Under the pieces are notes generated by a model that ran no database searches, was not told the origin of the DNA, and was given only the letters and a program-made list of their open reading frames with translations. Shown in pieces: positions 1-6,990 of a stretch of DNA of 64,000 nt. The stretch spans positions 1 through 64,000 of the forward strand of contig JAIXPW010000017.1 in assembly GCA_027485995.1 (NCBI GenBank), given 5' to 3'. Within the stretch, counting starts at the first letter, position 1. The number at the start of each line of letters is the position of its first letter. This DNA comes from Verrucomicrobiaceae bacterium (GTDB taxonomy: Bacteria; Verrucomicrobiota; Verrucomicrobiia; Verrucomicrobiales; Akkermansiaceae). Both the position numbers and the translations under genes were made by a program.

Positions 1-1
1 G

Positions 2-754
2 AACATGCTGTTGGGGAAGATGCTGCGGATCGACGTGAACAACTCCACCCCTGACCGCGCCTATTCGATTCCCAAGGACAACCCCTTTCTCACTCCGCTG
101 CAGCAGATGACCTTGTTCGGGGTCACGGAGAAGCAGTTTTCCCAGATCCATCCCAAGGCGCGCCCGGAAATCTGGGCCTACGGCATCCGGAATCCGTGGA
201 CCTTTTCCTTCGACCGCAAGACTGGCGACCTCTTCATCGCCGACATCGGACAGAACCACTGGGAGGAAATCAACAAGCAGCCGGCCGGCAGCAAGGGTGG
301 CGAGAACTACGGCTGGAAGTTCATGTGTGGCAGCCACACCTTCCCGATCGAGGATGAGAAGACCAACCCGCGGGTGGGACTGCTTCCGATCGCGGAATAC
401 AGCCACGTCGATCAGGGCATCTGCGTCACCGGACTCGGGATTTATCGCGGCAAGGATTATCCCTCGATGGAAGGGATCTACTTTGCCAGCGATTGGGGCA
501 CCGGAAAAGTCTGGGGCCTGCAGCAGGATGACAAGGGCAAGTGGCAGATGGAGGAATTGCTCGATCTCGACACCCCCATCCGCCCGACCAGCGGCGGCGA
601 GGATGAGGCGGGCAACCTTTACATGACCCACGCCAGCGCCAGCTACGGCGGACCGGTGGATCCCTACACCTCGGAACGTGGCGCGCTCTGGAAGCTCGTA
701 CCAGCGGACAAGGTCCCCGCAGGTGCTGCGACCGCTCCGCTTCAGAAGAAGTAA
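2..754 (+). CDS. PQQ-dependent sugar dehydrogenase (GSDH family), 3' part
   Basis: The reading frame is open at the left edge of the window, so the true start lies outside; 250 residues are visible. The family oxidises sugars or other alcohols in the periplasm with bound PQQ and calcium, inside a six-bladed beta-propeller. Visible family signatures are YGIRNPW followed by the FDRKTGDLFIADIGQN stretch, GENYGW, and a closing strand ending in ERGALWKLVPA. A strong hairpin follows the stop. The next gene encodes a secreted copper protein, which could accept electrons from the reduced cofactor (inference). The substrate cannot be read from the fragment. Confidence 0.85.
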   Translation, partial: NMLLGKMLRIDVNNSTPDRAYSIPKDNPFLTPLQQMTLFGVTEKQFSQIHPKARPEIWAYGIRNPWTFSFDRKTGDLFIADIGQNHWEEINKQPAGSKGGENYGWKFMCGSHTFPIEDEKTNPRVGLLPIAEYSHVDQGICVTGLGIYRGKDYPSMEGIYFASDWGTGKVWGLQQDDKGKWQMEELLDLDTPIRPTSGGEDEAGNLYMTHASASYGGPVDPYTSERGALWKLVPADKVPAGAATAPLQKK

Positions 755-797
755 ATCCTTTCCCGATGGCAGTGAGGCCGCCGGGCCTGGCTGCATT

Positions 798-831
798 CCG
801 GAGCATGCCTTGTGGGCGTGCTCCGGCCATT
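798..831 (+). terminator. Probable intrinsic terminator after the sugar dehydrogenase
   Basis: CCGGAGCATGCC (798-809) pairs with GGCGTGCTCCGG (815-826), giving a 12-bp stem with one G-T pair and a five-base loop. The sequence CCATTTTA follows. The tail is short for a strong terminator. It lies 44 bp after the stop codon and just before the next gene. Confidence 0.55.
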
Positions 832-849
832 TTACCCAACCATCATTCC

Positions 850-1515
850 ATGAAACCATATCTTTTCCTTGTTGGCGGTGCCCTGCTTTGGACCTCTTCA
901 CTCCTCTCTCACGCCCAGACTCCTGCTGCTCCAACAACTCCGGCTGCTCCATCTGCCCCGGCAGATCATGCCGGACACGATCAACATGCAGCCCATGGCG
1001 CGACCGCCAGTGCCGGGCGGAAGATGGAGCTGATCGAGGGCCTGACTTCGGAGGATTTCCTGCGCCTCGGCTCGAAACCCAATACCGTGGATATCCTCAT
1101 CATCGCCGTTTTCAACGACGAGAACTACGGCATGAACTTCAACGGCTACGCCAAAGGCGCGGCGGTCTACACGATTCCCAAGGGCTGGCAGGTCAATGTC
1201 ACCTACATCAATCCGAGTCCGGTGCCGCACAGCGTGCTCGTCATCGAGAAGGACTCTCTGAAAAAGCTCCAGGTCGCGGAGCCCTATTTCAAGGGGGCCG
1301 CCGTCCCGGATCACTTGAAAGGCCTGGCCTATGGGAAAAGCAGTTTCAGCTTCGTCGCGGATGAAGCGGGCGAGTATGCCTTCGCCTGCGGATTTCCCTC
1401 CCATGCGATGAACGGCCATTGGATCGGCTTGGAGATTTCCGACGAGGCCAAGGCTCCCACCCTCAAGCTCGGCGCGGCCGAAGCCAAAGCCGCCAGCCCG
1501 GCCAAAGCGAAGTAA
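850..1515 (+). CDS. Secreted cupredoxin-domain (sulfocyanin-like) protein
   Basis: A 221-residue protein with a signal peptide of about 22 residues, then an Ala/Pro linker and a His-rich patch (His40, 43, 46, 49). The C-terminal half is a blue-copper fold: His127 in the PHS motif, Cys180 and His185 in a C-x4-H motif. Related sulfocyanins usually have the axial Met five residues after the second His; here that position is His190, while Met187 is only two residues after His185, so the copper site may be atypical. The start at 850 is chosen because the signal peptide begins there; an upstream in-frame ATG (766) adds unrelated residues and overlaps the preceding hairpin. It is likely a periplasmic electron carrier. 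Confidence 0.75.
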   Translation: MKPYLFLVGGALLWTSSLLSHAQTPAAPTTPAAPSAPADHAGHDQHAAHGATASAGRKMELIEGLTSEDFLRLGSKPNTVDILIIAVFNDENYGMNFNGYAKGAAVYTIPKGWQVNVTYINPSPVPHSVLVIEKDSLKKLQVAEPYFKGAAVPDHLKGLAYGKSSFSFVADEAGEYAFACGFPSHAMNGHWIGLEISDEAKAPTLKLGAAEAKAASPAKAK

Positions 1516-1518
1516 TTC

Positions 1519-2856
1519 ATGAACCTCCTTAGCCGGGAACGCACGGTCGCTCCGCCGGGTTTCAATCGCTGGCTGGTCCCACCGGCCGCGATCGCCGCCC
1601 ACATGTGCATCGGCCAGGTGTATGGCTTCAGCGTGTTCAACAAACCGCTGATGGCGGAGCTGGGCGTGCCGATTTCCAACATCCAGTGGGCCTATGCGAT
1701 CGCGCTGGTCATGCTGGGGCTCTCGGCTGCGGTCTTCGGCAAATGGGTGGAACGCAGCGGACCACGCCGCACGCTGGTGGTCTCCTGCGCCTGCTTCTGC
1801 GGAGGGCTGCTCCTCGCCTCGCTCGGCGTGCACCTGAAGTCGCTGGCCTTGGTCCTCTTCGGCTACGGATTCGTCGGCGGCATCGGGCTCGGGCTGGGAT
1901 ACATCGCCCCCGTCTCGACACTGGTGAAATGGTTTCCAGACCGTCCGGGAATGGCCACCGGCATGGCGATCATGGGATTCGGTGGAGGAGCACTGATCGG
2001 GTCACCACTGGGCCAGGAGTTGATGAAATACTATCAAAATAGTAGCAACACCGGAGCCGCGCAGGCCCTGGCCACGATGGCGGGTCTTTACACGATCTTC
2101 ATCCTCATGGCGGCGATCACCGTGCGTGTGCCGGCCGATGGCTGGAAGCCCGAGGGCTTCATTCCGGGCGGGCAAACAAACAGCATGATCACCAGCGCCC
2201 GGGTCGCGGTCGACACCGCCTGGCGGACGCCGCAGTTCTGGCTGCTGTGGATCGTGCTTTGCATGAATGTCAGCGCCGGCATCGGAGTGCTCGGTCGCGC
2301 CGCCGACATGTTTCAGGACATGTTTCTCGGAGCCGCCGTGAGCGATGCGCAAAAGACCGCCAGCGCCGCGATCGGGGCGGGCTTCGCCGGGCTTCTTTCG
2401 ATCTCCAATCTCGGCGGTCGCTTCATCTGGTCCTCCATTTCCGACCGCACCGGACGCAAGACCGTTTACTGCCTCTACTTCATTCTGGGGGCGGTGCTCT
2501 ACGCCCTGCTTCCCTGGGCCCAACAAAGTCAGAACAAAGTGCTGTTCGTCTGCCTCACCGCCGGAATCATCAGCATGTATGGGGGTGGATTCGCCACCAT
2601 CCCGGCCTACCTGAGGGATCTCTTCGGAACCTATCAGGTCGGAGCCATTCACGGGCGGCTGATCACGGCCTGGAGTGTCGCCGCCGTGATCGGCCCGGCT
2701 CTTGTCAACGGCCTCTACGATTCACGCGTCGCCGCCGGAATGCCGAAAGCAGAAGCCTACAATGGCACGTTTTACCTGATGTGCGGCCTGCTGATGGTCG
2801 GACTTGTCGCCAATCTCCTCGTCCGCCCTGTCGACACGAAACACCACCTGCCATGA
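1519..2856 (+). CDS. MFS transporter, oxalate/formate antiporter (OFA) family
   Basis: A 445-residue inner-membrane carrier with about 12 hydrophobic segments. The N-terminus has the OFA-type PPAAIAAHMCIGQVYGFSVF segment, and the second half contains SNLGGRFIWSSISDRTGRK, the MFS loop signature after the central loop. OFA members exchange small carboxylates such as oxalate, formate or lactate; the substrate here is unknown. It begins 3 bp after the cupredoxin gene and its stop overlaps the next start as ATGA, so the genes are probably co-transcribed and the small partner translationally coupled. Confidence 0.85.
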   Translation: MNLLSRERTVAPPGFNRWLVPPAAIAAHMCIGQVYGFSVFNKPLMAELGVPISNIQWAYAIALVMLGLSAAVFGKWVERSGPRRTLVVSCACFCGGLLLASLGVHLKSLALVLFGYGFVGGIGLGLGYIAPVSTLVKWFPDRPGMATGMAIMGFGGGALIGSPLGQELMKYYQNSSNTGAAQALATMAGLYTIFILMAAITVRVPADGWKPEGFIPGGQTNSMITSARVAVDTAWRTPQFWLLWIVLCMNVSAGIGVLGRAADMFQDMFLGAAVSDAQKTASAAIGAGFAGLLSISNLGGRFIWSSISDRTGRKTVYCLYFILGAVLYALLPWAQQSQNKVLFVCLTAGIISMYGGGFATIPAYLRDLFGTYQVGAIHGRLITAWSVAAVIGPALVNGLYDSRVAAGMPKAEAYNGTFYLMCGLLMVGLVANLLVRPVDTKHHLP

Positions 2857-2984
2857 AGGCCTCCACACTCAAGTTGATCGTCGCCTGGCTGCTCGTGATC
2901 CTGCCTCTCGGCTGGGGCGTTTACAAATCAGGGGTGAAATCGAAGCCGCTTTTCCAACAGCCCCCGGCGGTCACCCGTCCGTGA
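2853..2984 (+). CDS. MFS transporter small subunit-like membrane peptide
   Basis: A 43-residue peptide with a single hydrophobic helix (KLIVAWLLVILPLGWGVY) and a short polar tail. It starts inside the stop codon of the OFA carrier (ATGA overlap). Small single-helix proteins with this AWLLVxxPLGWGVY pattern are known next to OFA-type MFS genes in many bacteria and are annotated as MFS small subunits. A role in stabilising or regulating the carrier is inferred from neighbourhood only. Confidence 0.7.
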   Translation: MKASTLKLIVAWLLVILPLGWGVYKSGVKSKPLFQQPPAVTRP

Positions 2985-3289
2985 CGCTTGAACGCGAGCC
3001 TGTAAGCCACTCAGGGCTCTCCGTCAGCTTTGCTGGTGAATCGACGTCCTGGTCACCGCTGAGGCGCAGAGCAAGCAGAGGTCGCAGATGGGGTTGGGAA
3101 AACAAGGAGTGATCAAAGAGGTTGCGGGATTCGCGCCTGAATCCATTTCCCCTCCGCGACCTCCTCAATCTCTGAGTTCTCGGCGGTTCCAAAATGCCCA
3201 CGCCACCAAGCAATCCAGCAAACTGAAGGAGAACCGAATTTCGTGCTTAGGATTCCGGGCCCTCTGCCCCTACCTTGCCGGCCTCCTCC
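2985..3289. repeat. Intergenic gap with degenerate inverted repeat
   Basis: No gene is supported here. ACCGCTGAGGCGCAGAG at 3055-3071 is mirrored by CTCTGAGTTCTCGGCGGTT near 3171-3189, forming a loose inverted repeat around about 100 bp of low-information DNA. A weak member of the window's AT-rich repeat (GAATTTCGTGCTTAGGATTC) lies at about 3236-3255, immediately before the MYG1-like gene. Confidence 0.45.
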
Positions 3290-4141
3290 ATGTCTCTCTC
3301 CCTCATCCTCACCCATCCCGGCGGTTCCCATAAGGACGAGCTCCTTGCCTGCTGCCTGCTCGCCGCCGTCCATCGCGTGCCGATCGAGCGCCGCGAGCCG
3401 ACTGAAGCCGATCTCGCGGATCCAGCGATCGCGGTCGTCGATGTCGGCGGCGAACATGCCCCGGAGCGGAACAATTTCGACCACCATCAATTTCCCGCCG
3501 ATCACCCGCCGCTCTGCGCGCTGAGCCTGGTGCTGCAGCACCTCGGGGTCTATGAGGATGCGCGACAGTTCTGCGACTGGCTGGAGCCCGCCGAGTGGTT
3601 CGACACCCGTGGCCCGAACGTCACCGCCAAGTGGCTCGGGGTGGATCGCACCACAATGAACAAGCTCAACTCGCCAATCGACGTGACGATACTGCGCCGC
3701 TTCGCGAAAGCGAAACGCCTGGAGCCCGGCGAGCCGCTTTGGGAGATCCTCAGCTACATCGGCGAGGATCTGTTGGAGTATCTGCGGGAACTGCGGAGCC
3801 GGATCGACTTTGTCGCCAAACACGCCGAACTCTGGGATCATGAGGGAAATGAAATCCTCTTCCTGCCGCGCACCGAGCCCATCCCCGACGAGCCCTCCGC
3901 CGGCATCGGTCGCTACCTGGAAAGCATCGGCAAGAGCGAAAGCGTCGCCGCCCTGGTCTATCCCGACCGCCGTGGCGGAGGTTACGGTCTGTCCCGTCAA
4001 AACGATGATCCGCGCTACGATTTCACGAAGATCGAACAGGAGCCCGACGTCCACTTCGCCCACGCAAGAGGCTTCGTCGCCAAGACCTCGGCCTCGGAAA
4101 TCGGACGTCTGAAGGAGCTGCTGTCGCTGGCGAAAGTGTGA
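3290..4141 (+). CDS. MYG1/UPF0160 family protein (DHH-like metal-dependent)
   Basis: A 283-residue protein. Family hallmarks near the N-terminus are THPGGSHKDELLACCLL, VDVGGEHAPERNNFDHHQ and an acidic/His metal-site pattern, shared with the MYG1 exonuclease family that resembles DHH phosphoesterases. The C-terminal part (GGGYGLSRQNDDPRYDF, then HARGFVAKT) also fits the family. The ATG at 3290 is preferred over an in-frame TTG at 3275 because the family core begins directly after it. Nuclease activity is shown for eukaryotic members; bacterial roles are poorly known. It is convergent with the sulfatase. Confidence 0.75.
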   Translation: MSLSLILTHPGGSHKDELLACCLLAAVHRVPIERREPTEADLADPAIAVVDVGGEHAPERNNFDHHQFPADHPPLCALSLVLQHLGVYEDARQFCDWLEPAEWFDTRGPNVTAKWLGVDRTTMNKLNSPIDVTILRRFAKAKRLEPGEPLWEILSYIGEDLLEYLRELRSRIDFVAKHAELWDHEGNEILFLPRTEPIPDEPSAGIGRYLESIGKSESVAALVYPDRRGGGYGLSRQNDDPRYDFTKIEQEPDVHFAHARGFVAKTSASEIGRLKELLSLAKV

Positions 4142-4312
4142 GGCTTTAAGGTTGGTGAAGCGCTGTGCTCTGCCTTGGCTGAACTCCATCGGCGATGAGC
4201 GGATGGAGTCGATCCATTTCTCGATCACTCGTTACATGAGCTTCAGGCCTTCTTCTTCACATCCGAGATATTCCTGGTGGTCGCAGTGCAGACCAAAGGT
4301 CTGACACGTCAC

Positions 4313-5872
4313 TCATCTCAACGGAGCACTGCGCCCGGAGGCTTTGGATTGGTCGAGGAGGGCCTTGAGTTTGGCGGCGACCTCCGGACGTTCGAGGATC
4401 AGGTTCTTGGTTTCACCCGGGTCTTCGGCGAGGTTGTAGAGCTGCGCCGGCGCGCCGGGCGCGGCTTCCGGAAGGATGTAGGGACCGAGTTCGGAGGCTG
4501 GAGCGTATTTGTTTCCGCCGGAACCCTGGTGATCGAGATACTTCCAATCGCCCTGACGGATCGCGAGCTGGAGGGTCCAGGTTTGATGGAGCGTGTAGTC
4601 GCGGACCGGCTTTCCGCCGTCCTTTCCGAGCAGGACGGATGAGAGGTCGATGCTGTCCTCGGCGCAGTTGTTAGACAGCTTCGCGCCAACGATGGAAGCA
4701 CAGGTGGCCATGATGTCGGTGAGGCTGGTGGTCTGCGCGGTGGTGGAGGCGGACGCGATTTTTCCCGGCCAGCGGACGATGAATGGCACACGATGTCCGC
4801 CTTCCCATTGATCGCGCTTCATGCCGCGCCAAGGCCTTGCGCCGTCGTGTTGATAGTCCTTGCGCATGTTCACCACGGTCGGGACTTCCGGGCCGTTGTC
4901 GCTGGTGAGAATGACCATCGTGTTGTCGGCGATTCCGAGTTCATCGAGCTTCTTCAGAAGCGCCCCAACCACATGGTCGAACTCCGCGATGAAGTCGCCG
5001 TGCGGGCCAGCCTTGGTCTTCCCCTGGAAATCCTTTCCCGGAAGTGATGGCAAGTGGACGGTCTGGGTGGAGTGGAAAAGGAAGAAGGGTTTGTCGGGAG
5101 ATTTCGCACGATGCTCATCAAGGAATTGCAGGCTCTTCTTGAGGAAGATCATGTCCATTTCCTCCATGTCGAAATCCGGAGCGATCATCCCGGGTCGGCA
5201 GTCGTCGGTGTAGGGATTTTTTGGCAGCTTCGATTTGTCGATCAGCCTGGTAGGCGGCACAGGAATGCGATCGCCATCGATGAAGGCATAGAGCCAGTCG
5301 GTGGTAGGACAGCAGGCGGTGCCGAAGAATTGGTCGAAGCCGCGATGGATCGGGGAATCGACGATGGGCCGGGAGAAGTCGATCCGCCGGGCAGCCTCGG
5401 GTGAAATGTCGTTGATCGGCCTCCCATTGGAATCCTGAAAGGTCAGCCCAATGTGCCACTTGCCGATCAAGGCTGTGGAATACCCCTGGCCGCGAAGCAT
5501 TTGCGGAAGGGTCAGGCGTCCTTCCTCGATCATGCCCGGACCGCCAGCCCCACAGAAGATGCTGCGATTCCCGGTACGGAACGCCATGCGACCGGTCTGG
5601 ATGCTGTAGCGGGTAGGCGTGCAAACGGTCGAGGGGCTGTGCGCATCGGTGAAGCGCATGCCTTGTCCGGCAAGGCGGTCGATCGCGGGCGTCGCCACTT
5701 TCGACTGAGGGTTGTAGCACCCGAGGTCGCCATAGCCGAGGTCGTCCGCAAGGATGAAAAGGATGTTGGGCTTCTCTTCTGCGTGAAGCTGGGAAACGAG
5801 CGCCACCGCCAGGGGCAGAATCACCCACAGCCAACGCGAAAAACAGGAGCGGAAGGAGTCCGATTGAGCCAT
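4313..5872 (-). CDS. Secreted arylsulfatase A-like sulfatase
   Basis: A 519-residue type I sulfatase that hydrolyses sulfate esters. It has a signal peptide ending near Ala31, then PNILFILADDLGYGDLGCY with the metal-binding Asp pair (Asp43-Asp44). The CTPTR motif has Cys84 in place to be converted to formylglycine. GKWHIG and ILTSDNGPE carry further active-site residues. The start at 5872 gives the signal peptide; earlier in-frame ATGs add residues with no secretion signal. No sulfatase-maturing enzyme is visible nearby. Substrate is unknown. It is divergent from the NUDIX gene by 84 bp. Confidence 0.9.
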   Translation of the reverse strand: MAQSDSFRSCFSRWLWVILPLAVALVSQLHAEEKPNILFILADDLGYGDLGCYNPQSKVATPAIDRLAGQGMRFTDAHSPSTVCTPTRYSIQTGRMAFRTGNRSIFCGAGGPGMIEEGRLTLPQMLRGQGYSTALIGKWHIGLTFQDSNGRPINDISPEAARRIDFSRPIVDSPIHRGFDQFFGTACCPTTDWLYAFIDGDRIPVPPTRLIDKSKLPKNPYTDDCRPGMIAPDFDMEEMDMIFLKKSLQFLDEHRAKSPDKPFFLFHSTQTVHLPSLPGKDFQGKTKAGPHGDFIAEFDHVVGALLKKLDELGIADNTMVILTSDNGPEVPTVVNMRKDYQHDGARPWRGMKRDQWEGGHRVPFIVRWPGKIASASTTAQTTSLTDIMATCASIVGAKLSNNCAEDSIDLSSVLLGKDGGKPVRDYTLHQTWTLQLAIRQGDWKYLDHQGSGGNKYAPASELGPYILPEAAPGAPAQLYNLAEDPGETKNLILERPEVAAKLKALLDQSKASGRSAPLR

Positions 5873-5956
5873 TGGGAAATGGTCCATGGTCCGCACCATC
5901 TGGCCAGCATTATCGCCGACCTTGCATTTCCGCCGGAAGCCAGCAGCCTGCGCCGC

Positions 5957-6505
5957 ATGCATCGCAAGCTGCTCCTTGACCAACTCTCCGTCTATCAGGC
6001 GACCCACACCGGCGAGGCGGAAACGGTGGAGAGGTTCATCCGCTTCGTCGCCTCACAACCGGAATGCTTCGAGCGCTCCTTGGCGATCGGCCACATCACC
6101 GGCTCGGCCTGGATCGTGACGCCGGATGGCTCCGAGGTCCTGTTGACCCATCATCGAAAGCTCGACCGCTGGCTGCAGCTCGGCGGTCATGCCGACGGAG
6201 ATCCGGACGTGGTCGCGGTGGCCTTGAAGGAGGCACGCGAGGAATCCGGACTGGAGGATTTCGAACTGGTCGGAGATGGCATCTTCGACCTCGACATCCA
6301 TCCGATCCCCGCACGCAAGAACGAGCCCGAGCATCTCCATTACGATGTCCGCTATGTCTTCCGCGCCACCGGCCAAACCGACTTCACCGTCAGCGAGGAA
6401 TCCCACGACCTGCGCTGGGTGCCGATCGATGAGGTGCAGACCCTGACCACCGAGGAGTCGATGCTGCGGATGGTGAGGAAGTGGCAATCCTCTCTTTCAA
6501 TTTGA
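5957..6505 (+). CDS. NUDIX hydrolase
   Basis: A 182-residue cytoplasmic hydrolase of nucleoside-diphosphate-linked compounds. The NUDIX box spans about residues 76-99 (LGGHADGD followed by KEAREESGL). The first Glu of the classical GX5E part is replaced by Pro, while the metal-binding REUXEE-type Glu residues are kept (KEAREE). The start MHRKLLL is chosen because relatives begin at that point with a helix followed by PECFERSL; an upstream ATG at 5879 is possible. Substrate cannot be deduced. Confidence 0.85.
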   Translation: MHRKLLLDQLSVYQATHTGEAETVERFIRFVASQPECFERSLAIGHITGSAWIVTPDGSEVLLTHHRKLDRWLQLGGHADGDPDVVAVALKEAREESGLEDFELVGDGIFDLDIHPIPARKNEPEHLHYDVRYVFRATGQTDFTVSEESHDLRWVPIDEVQTLTTEESMLRMVRKWQSSLSI

Positions 6506-6545
6506 ACCACGAAACTCACGAGATTTCACGAAAGCCAGGATTCCT

Positions 6546-6580
6546 CGTTTCGAGTTTAGTGCTTAGAATTCAGTGCTTTC
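6546..6580 (+). repeat. AT-rich dispersed repeat, forward copy
   Basis: Reads CGTTTCGAGTTTAGTGCTTAG then AATTCAGTGCTTTC. It is one member of a repeat family found in several gaps of this window (also 6931-6960 inverted, 23164-23198, 63106-63140). It follows a short motif AACCACGAAACTCACGAGA at about 6504. It lies just upstream of the ferredoxin gene. Confidence 0.55.
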
Positions 6581-6586
6581 TTCTCC

Positions 6587-6931
6587 ATGAACTCCGATCT
6601 CGAACAAGCCGCACGTGTCGCCGGAGTGGGCTGCGGAGAACGCCACATCTTTCTCTGTGCGACGGCCACGAAGCCGAAGTGCTGTGATCCTGTGCAGGGT
6701 GCGGAGTCCTGGGAGTTCCTGAAAGCCCGGCTGGCCTCGCTGGGGCGGCAAGGTCCTGGGATCCTTCGAACCAAGGCCGACTGCCTGCGGGTTTGCATCC
6801 AAGGTCCCATTGCCGTCGTTTATCCGGAGGGAGTCTGGTACCACTCCTGCACGCCGGAGGTCCTGGAGCGGATTGCTTCCGAACACCTCGTCGGAGGCAG
6901 GATCGTGGAGGAGTTCAGGTTAAAGCTCTAA
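6587..6931 (+). CDS. Thioredoxin-like [2Fe-2S] ferredoxin
   Basis: A 114-residue soluble protein. Cys24, Cys32 or Cys33, Cys66 and Cys70 match the four-cysteine pattern of the thioredoxin-fold [2Fe-2S] ferredoxins. The conserved [19 protein letters not shown] and C-terminal [10 protein letters not shown] blocks are visible. Such proteins carry electrons in the cytoplasm; the partner is not evident here. The gene is bracketed by inverted copies of the AT-rich repeat, and its last codons run into the downstream copy. Confidence 0.85.
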   Translation: MNSDLEQAARVAGVGCGERHIFLCATATKPKCCDPVQGAESWEFLKARLASLGRQGPGILRTKADCLRVCIQGPIAVVYPEGVWYHSCTPEVLERIASEHLVGGRIVEEFRLKL

Positions 6932-6960
6932 ATCCAAAGCACTAAACTTCAAACGAAGAG
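6931..6960 (-). repeat. AT-rich dispersed repeat, inverted copy
   Basis: On the minus strand it reads CTTCGTTTGAAGTTTAGTGC followed by TTTGGATT, matching the family consensus of CGTTTCGAATTTAG plus TTTAGTGCTTT. It flanks the ferredoxin gene in opposite orientation to the copy at 6546-6580. Confidence 0.5.
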
Positions 6961-6990
6961 CAATCTCCGATCTCTTGATTCTGGAATCTC

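Noticed and set aside
3113..4228. 371-codon minus-strand frame opposite the MYG1-like gene
   Set aside because: The plus-strand protein has family motifs, and this frame continues into intergenic repeat DNA.
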